Below are positions 52,479 through 62,793 of a stretch of 64,000 nucleotides of DNA, in pieces. Both the position numbers and the translations under genes were made by a program. Origin of the DNA: Warburgia ugandensis. Its lineage: Eukaryota > Streptophyta > Magnoliopsida > Canellales > Canellaceae. The notes beneath the pieces are model-generated. The model saw only the letters and a program-made list of their open reading frames with translations, was not told the DNA's origin and did no database searches. The stretch lies in the NCBI GenBank assembly GCA_035236585.1, contig CP141132.1, forward strand, positions 24,759,445 through 24,823,444, given 5' to 3'. The stretch's first letter is position 1. Each line of letters begins with the position of its first letter.

Positions 52479-53690
52479 CACAATGCACTCTTTGCCTACA
52501 CATTTGATGTAATTAAAGTTATGTAATTAATACAATTCGATATTATAATTAATTCAATCAAACATTGGTTTAGCACATACCTCTAATTCAGAGATAGGCA
52601 ACACTTTACAAATTCATTTCATGCTTCCTGGTAGAATGTTTGTGAATCAAAGCCTTAGAGTCTTGCATGATCTTGGCCCAAGGTGGCACCAAATTCTATT
52701 CCCTTGATCCCCATTTTCAAAACTCATTCATCTAACATTTGATGCACAAATTAGTGATCTAAACTTTGGGAAAATTTGCATTAATCCTATGCCTAATTTT
52801 TCCTATGTCATGAACCTACAGAATATAGTATACTAAGTGAAACAAATTATCCAAACAATACTGCAATGAATCCACAACTTTCTATTGTAACAAACTAAAT
52901 TGACTCTCAAAGGAGGTTTTCTATCCTACCACAATAAAACTTAGTCATTAAAGAAATAAACTACAAAGGAAAAACCATTATCAAGACTAAAATGCTTAAG
53001 TCAATTATGGGGAAAAGTTAAAGCTCATTAAAATTTAGAATTTCTAAAAGCTTTTGAAACAAAATACTTAAATTGATAACTAATTCAAAGAAAAAATAAA
53101 GAATTATCCTAAAAACCAAATGTCTGGAAATATAATAAACCAGAGAACAAGGAGCAAATACAAGAAATGAGCACTAGGTCTTTACTCTCTAAGGCATAGA
53201 TTCTTCGTGAAAACAAAATGATCCAGAAGAAAATATCTCCGTAGCACAAAGCTTCAGATTCTTCCCACTGATGAACTTTGTGGAGCTTGTAGAAGTGATT
53301 GGACTGCAAATCGGGTTTTGAGAGGTACAATTTATAGATATCCTCTCTTATAGGTTTCTGGACTTGAGCATTATGTAGGACAAAAAATGCTTATTTTGGA
53401 TATCTAGCCTCGATGAAGAAGGCAGGGAATCTAGTTCTAAGCTTTTCGACTCGACAAAGAAGATGGTCTCCATGGATCTCTCCTATTTATATTGTACATC
53501 GGATTTGTGATCCTCAACTCTCTTATGCATTTTTGAGGATACTTGACTTTTGTTCGTCGGTTTATGGGATTCTGATTTCATTTCATGGGGGTGAATGGAA
53601 GTTACTTTCTGTCCTTTTACTTGTACAAAGAGAATTTTTCGTTTTTCTTTTTTATTGTTTTCAATAATCCCCAAGCCTGTTTATTCCTTT
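52479..53690 (-). mobile_element. LTR-like sequence, probably another Athila/Tat-type fragment
   Basis: The stretch has a minus-strand promoter look (tctataaattgtacctctc near 53340-53320, comparable with the TATA positions in the LARD LTRs) and a similar base composition. It cannot be matched base by base to the LTRs in this window. The ORFs at 53109-53330 (minus) and 53413-53667 (plus) are not recognised. Weak call. Confidence 0.3.
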
Positions 53691-53869
53691 TCCTCAGTCA
53701 AACTCAGTTAACCAACGTTGGGTATGTGATGGGTTTAGCAGTCTCGGATTATCAGCTCTTGTGACTAGCGATACCTAGAAGATCAATGCTGGGCACATGC
53801 GCTTTGGTGAATCCCTTAATTAGTGGATCAGGATAGGCTGTCGTGGTCCACTGTGAGCAAAAGAGCAAT

Positions 53870-54520
53870 ACATGGGGAAGGTCAACGGCTTATGTCCTCT
53901 TTGTAACCAATTAAGGTCAACGGTTAACCTTTCTTTATAAGCGATTAGGGTCAACGGCTAGCTGTTGTTATTTGTGGCAACCAATAAATTAAATAAGTGG
54001 AGGAATGAATATATAGAATATGTCCAGCTAGTTTGGTGCACTCATTGACACTTCACGTTCACGTTACAAATCTAAACGAGAAACATCCTAAACTAGAGGG
54101 TGCACTCATTGACACTTCACGTTCACGTTACAAATATAAACGAGAAACGTCCTAAATAAGTGGAATAGAATATATCCAACTAGTTTGGCGCACTCAATGA
54201 CCATTCACGTTACAGTTAAACGAGACACATCCTAAACTTTGTATGGGAAGAAGTCATTCCTCTTGGTATAAATCAATAGTGCGTTATCATGTGACAATAC
54301 AACGCATTTCAGGCTCTGATTTTAGTCATGAATTTGCCAGATAAGAGTAGCGGTCGAGGACATGAAATAACGGTGGAATGCAATTTCCGAACTTTTACTG
54401 GGTAGTATAAAGAGTAAAAGGCTGGGTAGTGTAAGACAATACAGTTCCCCACTCGCCGGCTTAAATGCCCATTCCTCTCTCTCTCTCTCTCTGTCTCTCT
54501 CTCACCCTAATATCATTCCT
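53870..54520 (+). promoter_or_regulatory. Promoter-like region with W-box repeats, TATA and CT-rich leader, no gene attached
   Basis: Three copies of a ~35-bp unit with ggtcaacgg (TTGACC, a W-box core, on minus) lie at 53879, 53914 and 53949. Next come two near-identical 64-bp units and a partial third (ggtgcactcattgacacttc..., from 54035, 54099 and 54187) that hold TTGACA and paired CACGTT motifs. A TATA-like TATAAAG is at 54406-54412, and a CT-rich stretch like plant 5' leaders at 54474-54504. No ORF follows within 500 bp; retroposons lie downstream. This may be an orphaned host promoter or an LTR-internal enhancer. Confidence 0.4.
54035..54240 (+). repeat. Short tandem repeat, 64-bp unit, 2 full copies plus a partial
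   Basis: Copies start at 54035 and 54099 with 'tgcactcattgacacttcac' then 'gttcacgttacaaat' and 'aaacgagaaac'. A reduced copy begins at 54187. Confidence 0.85.
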
Positions 54521-54753
54521 CTTTCTTTATTTAACTAATAATCATGCAGCTAGGCAATAGCATGAGACAAAAAAACTATATCTCTCTCTTTCTTTCCCTC
54601 CTCTTACCGTAATTTTCTATACTTATATTTTCAAGAGACTTAAAGTTCTAAAAGAAAAGGACTCCGGGACCTAGAAGACTGATACATTGCACTGGGCCCT
54701 GCCATTCAGTCAAAAGGGCTATGTAGTTTTTTATTTGCCATTGGCAGTCCAAG

Positions 54754-54803
54754 ACAAATATTTGAGGTTTTTTTTTTTTTTTTGGAAGGCACAAATATTT
54801 GAG
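54754..54803 (-). mobile_element. Micro-retroposon: 24-nt poly(T) insert with 13-bp target duplication
   Basis: The 13-mer acaaatatttgag occurs perfectly at 54754-54766 and 54791-54803. Between them lie only 24 nt: g, 16 T, ggaaggc. Read on minus the insert is gccttcc plus A16. That is what remains when a LINE-mobilised transcript is copied for little more than its poly(A) tail. Confidence 0.7.
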
Positions 54804-54949
54804 AATTCCGGTAAAACATCTGTAAAAAAATCCGAGGAAATAGCAAGTACATTTTAGATGTGAATTTAAGTTTTAATTTCAATGTTTTAGTAGATTTACA
54901 AATAATATTTTAAAATTTAACAAATTAATTATAGAATATGAGTTTTGTT

Positions 54950-55118
54950 GCACCAGTGCTTTGTAGCACAGTGGTGGATGGAGTAGTTTCTCTCCCAGGT
55001 GACCAGCGTTCGAGCTTGCGCATGACTATTTGATGAATTTAAAAATAAGTGTTCGGCCTTGTGCATGAGTATTTGATGAATTTAAAAAAAAAAAAAGAAA
55101 AAAAAAAAAAGGAAGAAG
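54950..55118 (+). mobile_element. tRNA-like SINE with A and B boxes, poly(A) tail and 12-bp target duplication
   Basis: The A-box-like tagcacagtgg is at 54964-54974 and the B-box-like gttcgagcttg at 55008-55018, the arrangement of an internal RNA polymerase III promoter. The body ends with two near-identical segments (g(c/t)gcatga(c/g)tatttgatgaattt at about 55018 and 55059). An A-rich tail of about 35 nt follows. Flanks are atgagttttgtt (54938-54949) and atgaattttgtt (55119-55130), one mismatch in 12. The family is not one I can name. Confidence 0.75.
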
Positions 55119-55130
55119 ATGAATTTTGTT

Positions 55131-55911
55131 AGGAAAATTTAAATTAATTTCTTGAATTTGAATTTGAACTTAAAAAACGTAAGAACCTTTGACGTTGTTA
55201 AGATAAATTAGTCAGATACTAGAGTCATCCGTTATATACGCAATTGTTTTACATTGCTAGACATCCAAAAGCGGGAGTAATGAGGTGAACGAGATAGATA
55301 TCCAAAGATAAGCCCTTTTATACAAAAAGTGGGCATGCAATATTGTTGAGCTCTCGTGGAAGTCTGTGTCGTCTCGAAATAAAAGAGAACATGTCAGAAT
55401 GACCATATATCAGGAAGCCCTTTTGCGTTGAAATAGCATATTCAACAAGATGACCCAACGATATGGATTATGGATTTCATAAATTTGGGCTCATAGAATT
55501 AGGCATCATAGCAACGAGGACTCCTGATACCGTATGTGGGTTGGAATGAAGTTCCTACTGAGATATGAGAAATACAAAATGGACACTCGTGCAAATTCAC
55601 CACTTTTATTGGAGCTCACCTTTGCATAATGTGACTATTATTATTTCAGATGCGGATGCTTAGTAGATAAAAAACAATGTAATTCGATCTGATTGGGGAG
55701 TAGAATTTAGACATTTTGGAACAACGCAATATAGACTAAGAAAATAGATTTAGGTGCCTCAAGGCACCAAAAATTTAAGCACTTCCAGGCTTCACGATGC
55801 ATACGTGTTATTCTTTCAGCGAATAGTTGCATCTCTTCCAGGTTTCAGTTAGGTCTTCAAGACTTCAACGAAGAAGTATTCTTTTTTCACAAAATCAGTC
55901 AACATCTTAGC
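55131..55911. other. No gene seen; unassigned low-copy sequence
   Basis: Mixed-composition sequence without long ORFs, splice-like gene structure or element ends. It could be genuine intergenic DNA. Confidence 0.4.
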
Positions 55912-58760
55912 TAGGCCTGGCAATTTGGGTTGACAGGTCATGTTTGTGTCGACATGAACATGACACAATTACAGCATATGGGTAAACACAAACACAATAT
56001 GATTAATAGTCGTCTCAAAAACCTTTGACTCGAACATGACCCAGTTCTTAAAAAATTAACACGACATTGTCTGTGTAACACGATTACATTATTGAGTTGT
56101 GTTTGGATGACGATACAACATAACACGAAATGACACGATTTGTTAACACAACCTATTTATTAAATGAGTCAACATGACCCGACTCAGTAACATGATAATT
56201 AGTGACCCATTATGACACGAAATGACCCATGTGACACGACACGTTTTAGTATTAGATAGTTAGACTATTGGTCAACCTTGATCAATACCAATAAAGTTCC
56301 TGTAATATTTTATTCAAAAGCAACACAAAACTTTACACTACTCACATAAGGTCCTACAAGAGATTCAAATGAATCAAATAACCACAATAATAGTAAATAA
56401 CTAGAGATTAAGTAGCACATGAGAGAAATATACTTCCATCAATATATCAAACACAACTAATTAATATAAATTATACAAATTATACAAATTAATGAAAATG
56501 AATTGTACCAAAGTCTTCACTTGGTTGAGGTGGTCTTGCACTGCTACTTATGCTTACAATGTCCTCAACAAGCTCATCCATGGCAACTGTAATGGCAAAG
56601 TCTACAATCATATAAAATAAACATGCATTAGTCATTACTAAGCTCACATAAAATATACTTTAAATATAGAATCATAAATTATTACCTTTATATCTATATA
56701 GCCAATCTCTCACACAAATCAATGCATGCAATGCGTCTGGCTTTAAAATAGTTCTATATTGGTCAAGAAGCCAACCACCAATACTAAAAGCAGACTTTGA
56801 TGCAACTGTGGATATATGAATGCTCAAGAAATCATGAGCCATGGTAGCAAGTTTAGGATACCTAAAATCAATATTTGAATCAAATATAAATGTAAATAAG
56901 ATTATAAAAAATATTGTTTTTATAAGATAAGAGATTATTAATCAACCAACTTGTATTGATTGGCTTTCTAGAATGCAAGAATATTCATCCTTGACTCTTG
57001 CAACCTTGGCTCATCCAAATAAAGCTTCAATTGTGATTTTTGCATAGCCAAAGAATATTCTTCACTTTCAAATGAATCAAATTCTTAATGTAAATGCAAT
57101 TATATTATTCAACTTAATGTAAGATAATTCATAGTAAATTTTAATATCCTAAGCAATATATAATGAAAGATATAATTATAAATATAATTACCTTCATGAT
57201 ATCTAAAACCTCTTGACTATATGACAAGTTCTGTATATCATCAACATAAAGAGCACTACCTCTAGCCATTGGGGAAGATGAGAAAGGATTAGGGGAACTC
57301 TTAACCATATATTCATTGAAGAGAGAGAATAACTTATCCCGAACTTGAGCAAACTCCAAGCAACCATTACCAAATAATTTCTTGTATGAGACTTTCACAA
57401 AGGAGAGCTTATATCGAGGATCCAACACACATGCAATTGCCAAAATGGTGCTAAATTCAAACTAGTACTTTGAAAACATGGCAAACATTTGGGTGGACAT
57501 ACACTTCATGTAGTCATCATCACTTCTCATGTATTGTGTTAAACTCAAATAAATTACAAATGCTACACGAAAGAAGAGATTTGTTGTAGGATACTTGGAT
57601 CCAAAAAACATGCAGGTAGCATCATAAAAAATAGCCAAAAACTTTGAAATTTTTGTAGCCTCTTCCCATTCATCGATAGAAGGACAGTGCTTATAATTTG
57701 AGTCACTTAGTTCTAAGTGACAAAATGCATGTTGGTAACAAAGAGCACTTTCAAGCATCACATAGGTTGAATTCCATCTTTTAGGACAATCTTGCCTTAA
57801 GCCTTTTTTTTATCTCAATTGACATGTAATTCGCACACTCTACAAAATTTTGTTTTCTACCTTGTGATGCTTTGACATACATGATACTCTCTCTAATTTT
57901 TTGAATAGTATCATCTATTTCTTTCAAGCCATCTTGCACAATCAAATTCAAAACATGACCACAACAACAAAGATGAAGGAACTCTCCATCACAAACAAGA
58001 GCATTTCTAATGTTTAATTGATGCCTTTAAAGCTGAACAAAAGAATCATTAACAAAAGCATTGTCTAAAGTGATTAAAAAAATATTTTTCTCAATCCCCC
58101 ATTCCACCAATAATGAGTATACCTTTTCTAGTAATGATATTCCATTATGTGGAGGTGGTAGGATAAATTTTTTTAATATCCTCTTATGTAAGACCCACTC
58201 ACTATCTAGAAAATGTGTTGTAGGACATATATAGCCATCAGTGATACAAAAAGTCTACAAATTAGATGTCAAACTTATCCTACCAGGTGCCAACTCTAAC
58301 ATCTCTTTTATCTTTCCTCTTTCTCTTTTATACATTCTCAAAACATCAAATTTTACTATATTTCTACTAATCAAATGCAAATATGCACGCAAATATTTTT
58401 GTACAGCTCTAAGTCCATCATACTCAACAAATTGGAAAGGCAAATCATACATAACAACTGCAAATGCTACTAACTCGCAAAAAACTTTAGGATCAAATTT
58501 ATCTCAACTTAGTGACATACTCCCCTAACTTTGAGGTAAAAGCAATTGGCCTATATCATGAGAAGAGCTCCGTTGACAAGTCTTTATATGACATTTTAAG
58601 TTACCTATACTAAATTTGCTGTCGCAAATATATATCACAAAGTACTTCTTGCATTTACACCTTCGTTGGATAGCCTCCTCCAAACTCCAATTAATGAAAC
58701 TTCAAACATGTTGTCAAACATTTTGACATCCAATGTGTGGGCCCCTTGCAATGGCGGCAA
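55912..58760 (-). mobile_element. hAT element (Ac-like), decayed
   Basis: The left end starts taggcctggcaatttgggtt, the form of many Ac-type hAT termini. It is followed to about 56250 by a subterminal region crowded with acacgaaatgacacga- and gacccgact-like motifs on both strands. The minus-strand transposase gene follows (56489 to about 58720). The matching right terminus and 8-bp target duplication could not be found, so the right end is lost or diverged; 58760 is approximate. Confidence 0.75.
56489..58720 (-). pseudogene. hAT transposase, with in-frame stops
   Basis: The minus-strand order matches Ac/Tam3-like transposases. A BED-finger-like segment comes first (CKCKKYFV ... LKCHIKTC, near 58670-58570). 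The RNase H-fold blocks follow: ITDGYICPTTHFLD, ITLDNAFVNDSF with its aspartate, and CGHVLNLIVQDGL; then SNYKHCPSIDEWEEATKISK, VLDPRYKLSFVK, KSQLKLYLDEPR and the C-terminal dimerisation block STVASKSAFSIGGWLLDQYR and DALHALICVRDWLY. Introns are suggested with exons at about 58720-57192, 57083-56951, 56861-56686 and 56601-56489 (ends ...GTIHFH, stop). Several in-frame stops occur (before TFCITDGY, after NDSFVQL, in the LS-KMEFNLCDA stretch, and in the LAF-KANQY stretch where relatives have W). It encodes no working protein. Confidence 0.8.
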
Positions 58761-59943
58761 AAGAAGATCAAAATGTAAAAACCCTAAAAGTTAAAAGAAA
58801 TGTAGGTGTTAGTTGGGCAAGGGTGCATATCACACGATGGAAAAAACTTGTCAAGGAGGTGGTTTGAAGACCAAACCTCAACTTTGACATGGTTAATTGG
58901 AGACCACTTAGCTACACTTGGATTTGGTCTTCCAATCTTGCACATATGACTATAATGATAATGTTACTTCCTCTCGTCTGACTCTGCATTTACTTACACA
59001 GTTACACTTGCTAGATAGCTAACAAGTTTTGTAAGTGTCATACATTGTATAAATGTTCATGATTTTCTTATACTAATTCCATATGTCATCACGAATTAAT
59101 CTAATATATCTCATTTTCATCAAATTCATGAATATCATTTATCCAACTCATATAACTCAAGATTTGTTTTGATTTCTTACTGATCTTTCTCATTTCTAAC
59201 TCTTAATTGATGATAATAGATTGGGAATAACTCATCCATGTAGAGTAAAAGGTACTCACTCTTCATAATATCATTCAACATTTTTTATTTTTTCATGATC
59301 ATTTTACCATCAATGCCAAATGTACTTCTTTTCACTATAGACTACAGTCCATAATTATTTTTAGTCTCACCAAAGTTATCATATCAATATCCCTCTAATT
59401 CTTAATAAACTTTTATGTTAATTCAACAATTGAGTTATTATACCTATATAGTTTATAACTTGGTAAATTCATATTTGTTGGCATTGTTGCACCATATGTA
59501 TGAACTAGAATTTGTTTGCTAACCAAATATTATCATGGTTTACTTGTTTTTCATAATATGTTTGGGATTTTATTTTCCCATTTCCATATATCTCTATATC
59601 TCATTTTCTTTATCATTTTATTCAAATTTTAAAGATCACTTCTTCATGCTCTAATTTTTTATCATATATCATATATTATTATCAAACTCTTCTCCTTTAC
59701 TAAACTTATTTATCTCTAGAAATTCTTCCCAAGTAATAGCATTCCTATTTTGAAAATCTTGCCATATTACTATCTCTTATGTAGAAATTTTAACTCTTAC
59801 ATTTATATACATTATTATCCTTTATTATTATTTTCAAAGTTTATAATAAGTCTAATATTTTCATTTATTTCTACATTATTTCCAACATATTTTACAATTT
59901 ATCACTTCTTTCTCTTAAACTCCACTGTTTCACTTAGCAAAGA

Positions 59944-60000
<57 letters not shown>

Positions 60001-60187
60001 AGTATTGGTGTATTTTATTTCTATACATGTATGTTTACTTAGGACTTCAAGTTAGACCTGCATATTATACATTACATCTTTTCTTACTGTTTCTTACTAT
60101 TCCCTATATTGGGATTCTTAACTTACTAAGTAGTATCCCTAGTTATTTCACTAAGTAATACCTACTTATATTCTACTATTTCTTCAC
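58761..60187. other. AT-rich stretch, no gene seen
   Basis: This contains a 10-bp inverted repeat gaagaccaaa (58866-58875) / tttggtcttc (58923-58932), a long T/A-rich low-complexity tract and a (CA)27 run. No ORF looks coding. A cactaagtaata at 60149 is the only CACTA pentamer just outside the palindrome arrays, and may or may not be a transposon end. Confidence 0.4.
59945..59998. repeat. (CA)27 microsatellite
   Basis: This is a pure CA tract; the Thr-His ORF across it is an artefact. Confidence 0.95.
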
Positions 60188-60485
60188 GAGTTAATTACAT
60201 TAGTTGTTTCTATTCTCATTCTCTCCTAATGTGTTAATTACATAACTCTTTCTATACTCATTCTCAACTAATGAGTTAATTACATAACTCCTATTCTCAT
60301 TCTCACTTAATGAGTTAATTGCATGACTCCTTTTATTCTCATTCTTACCTAATGAGTTAATTGCATGACTCTTTCGTTACTTATCCTCAACTAATGAGTT
60401 ATATACTCATCCTCAACAATGAGTTAATTACATAACTCTTTCTTTACTCATCCTTAACAACTAATGAGTTACTTACATAACTCTT
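60188..60485 (+). repeat. Palindrome array A: 8 copies, period about 42 bp
   Basis: Copies of GAGTTAATTACATAACTC, an imperfect palindrome (GAGTTA / TAACTC), begin at about 60188, 60231, 60273, 60312, 60353, 60396, 60421 and 60466. The spacings are 43, 42, 39, 41, 43, 25 and 45 bp. Spacer sequence (ctcattctcaacta-like) is also partly conserved, so this is a minisatellite. It lies directly upstream of array B. Confidence 0.85.
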
Positions 60486-60632
60486 TTTAAGCTCATCCTC
60501 AACTAAGATTCTTTATTCTTTAAGGCTTAAGCAATATCAATTATTCAATTTCATTGTGCACAATTGGCTACAACCTAGTAGCCTACAATCTACTACTATA
60601 TCAATTTTTCAATTTGCTATATTTAGGAACTA

Positions 60633-60925
60633 CATGATGGTTAATACAAAATGGTCCTTTATAACAGAATAATATAAGACTGTTATGTAATAATGGTCTT
60701 ATATTTTGAATAATTATAGGATGGTTATTTACTAATTGTCCTATATTGTGAATCTGATGCTTGTTAGTTATAGGACAGTTATTTATAAACTGTCCTATGA
60801 TTATTACTAAATAAAGGATTGTTAATTAATAATTGTCATATATTTATCATAATATAGGATGGTTTTCGTAGAACAATCCTATATTGTTTTGATGATATAG
60901 GACTGTTATATTAGAACCGTCGTAT
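60633..60925 (+). repeat. Palindrome array B: 7 imperfect palindromes, period about 42 bp (CACTA subterminal type)
   Basis: Seven 28-29-bp units lie at 60633-60660, 60674-60702, 60716-60744, 60770-60798, 60813-60840, 60854-60882 and 60897-60925. Start-to-start spacings are 41, 42, 54, 43, 41 and 43. The best is ATAGGACAGTT (60770-60780) and AACTGTCCTAT (60788-60798), a perfect 11-bp inverted pair. Others keep AGGA(C/T)(T/G)GTT with its complement. Such short inverted motifs are the transposase-binding subterminal repeats of CACTA (En/Spm) elements, and a CACTA gene follows at 61566. Confidence 0.85.
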
Positions 60926-61565
60926 ATTATTCTTTCTATTATACATTATGAACCTTTCTTTCTCCTACCTTTCACTATTTCACTTCACATTTGTGCCCTA
61001 ACTCCTAAGGAAATTCCTTCGAAGTCCAAGCTCTCAAGCCGGCCAAACCCCCTTCAACCAGAATCAGAGAAAGTTTGCTAGTCGATTAAGGGGAGAGAAG
61101 AACTAAAGAGTGAGAAAGCAAGGGAGAAACTCAGAAACTGATTGCTCACCACTGCCTAAGTGCCTGCTACACCTCAAGGTCCTCAAGTAACAAGAAGAAG
61201 AAGAAAAAGAAGAAGGAGGAGAGAGAGAGACAGGGGAGAGAAGAAGAACTGAAGAAGAAGACAAATATAAGAAAAACAATAAGAGGCAATGGAAGGAGGT
61301 TCATTAAGTAACCTGGTTCTGCTCTTGGATTTTCTATGTCACCATTTTCTACACTATTTTTGTTATGTAAAACTCTTATTACAGTACATCTCAAAGATAG
61401 GGTTAAGGTTAACAATATTCTTCATTTGCATTCAGCATGGCTGTAAGCTTATACAACTTCGATCTACATCTGCATGATTCATGATTGCATCTAACATGAG
61501 TTATTTCACTTACACTTTTCACTTTTCTAACTATAGTTATTTCAATTTTCATTTGTGAAGTAAAC
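60926..61565 (+). promoter_or_regulatory. Presumed promoter and 5' leader of the CACTA gene
   Basis: Between the palindrome array and the first ATG there is a C- and T-rich stretch, then a purine-rich GAA/GAG leader (61180-61275). No clear TATA box is seen close to the array. The ORFs at 61167-61415 (minus) and 61289-61477 (plus) are not recognised. A small intron in the leader is possible. Confidence 0.35.
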
Positions 61566-61596
61566 ATGGAACATGAAGAAGTAGAATTAGAACAAG

Positions 61597-61662
61597 AACA
61601 TGAAGAAGAAGAAGAAGAAGAAGAAGAAGAAGAAGAAGAAGAAGAAGAAGAAGAAGAAGAAG
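61597..61662 (+). repeat. (GAA)n trinucleotide repeat inside CACTA exon 1
   Basis: A run of about 22 GAA units codes for poly-Glu in the frame opened at 61566. The downstream conserved block lies in a different frame. Confidence 0.95.
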
Positions 61663-62793
61663 AGGTAGAAGTAGAACAAGGACAACAATTACAACATAGA
61701 AGAAGAACAATCGAGGCTATCATGCACATGTCCACCAATAACACCACCTATCAAGAGAAAGCCCAGGGGACCAACACAAATGGAACATATAAATAAGAGA
61801 TCATCAAAGGGAATAAAATAAACTATACAATTCAATAGTAGAGGCTAACCGATAGGTGGTAGTGCATATGCTTATGCTAGCTTCATATGTTGCACTATTA
61901 GAAGACTTGTGCTAGTCTCAGTGACTAATTGGAGACTTGTATTGCCAGAAGTCAAAAATGCAATATGGAAAATGGTCAAGGTATGTAAATTTTTCCTACA
62001 TATAGCATAATATGTCCCATATATATTGTTCTTGTTTGCATATGATACACTAAGTCACTATTCACTAGTCAATAGTCACTAACCTGCTTCTTCTTTTGTT
62101 TTATAGTCTACCTTTGTCGTATATGATGAGTGTAAGAAGCAAGCATTGCTAGGAGTTGGTGAAAAATGGAGGAAATGGAAGAATGAGCTTGCAAGGAAGT
62201 ACATACTTCCAAATTCCAATGATCCTTTTAGGCTTAACATGGTCCCTCAGTTGTATTCGTGCTTCATTGACTAAGAAGCATGGAATCAATTTGTACAATT
62301 TAAGCTATCTCCTAATTTTGAGGTAATCACAACTTGAATTAGCTAAGCTAAATTTTGATTCTTGTAATTATTATAACTGATTGTATTTTGATTACATTAC
62401 TTTGATGTCCAGGCAAAGCATATAAAAGGACAAATGGCCTGTGCAACTAATCATATGTAGCGCCACCTTTCAAGGGTTGGCTATGCATGATTAGAAGTAG
62501 AAGAAGTAAGTATATCATGTGACATTTCATTTTTGTCTAATCATAGTAGATTTTTATTTTATTAACTATGACTTAGTCTCTCTCTTAATAGCAATAAAGG
62601 CTAGAACAACGAAGCCCATTGACCGTGCTCTTCTTTGGAAAATGGCACATTCGAAAGGGCATAACTCCCAGACCTTTACTAACGAAACAACTATATCAAT
62701 TGCATCAAGAATTGTAAGTGGTTTAAGACTTTAAGTTTAATATTTTTACTTTATGTGCCTACTTCCTAATTAACTAAATTTATACTTTTATAG

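Noticed and set aside
53109-53667. Two ORFs of 73 and 84 codons as a possible host gene
   Set aside because: No recognisable domain, no splice context, and the region looks LTR-like.
54964-55018. tRNA gene
   Set aside because: Only A- and B-box-like parts are present. No cloverleaf acceptor or anticodon stem can be drawn, and the flanks show a SINE insertion.
58730-59000. Right terminal inverted repeat of the hAT element
   Set aside because: No complement of taggcctggcaattt was found. The 10-bp inverted repeat at 58866/58923 is unrelated to the left end.
59750-60001. Plus-strand ORF ending in Thr-His repeats
   Set aside because: Its end is the (CA)27 microsatellite and the rest is AT-rich with no recognisable domain.
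60149-60160. Left CACTA terminus (cactaagtaata)
   Set aside because: The pentamer is common by chance, no 3-bp target duplication can be checked, and the right end lies outside the window.
60188-60925. CRISPR-like regular repeats
   Set aside because: The spacing is regular, but the repeats are degenerate, the spacers are also similar, no cas genes are present and the DNA is plant nuclear.
61409-61747. Minus-strand ORF with a poly-Ser run
   Set aside because: It is the complement of the (GAA)n run in CACTA exon 1, on the strand opposite to a gene with clear family matches.
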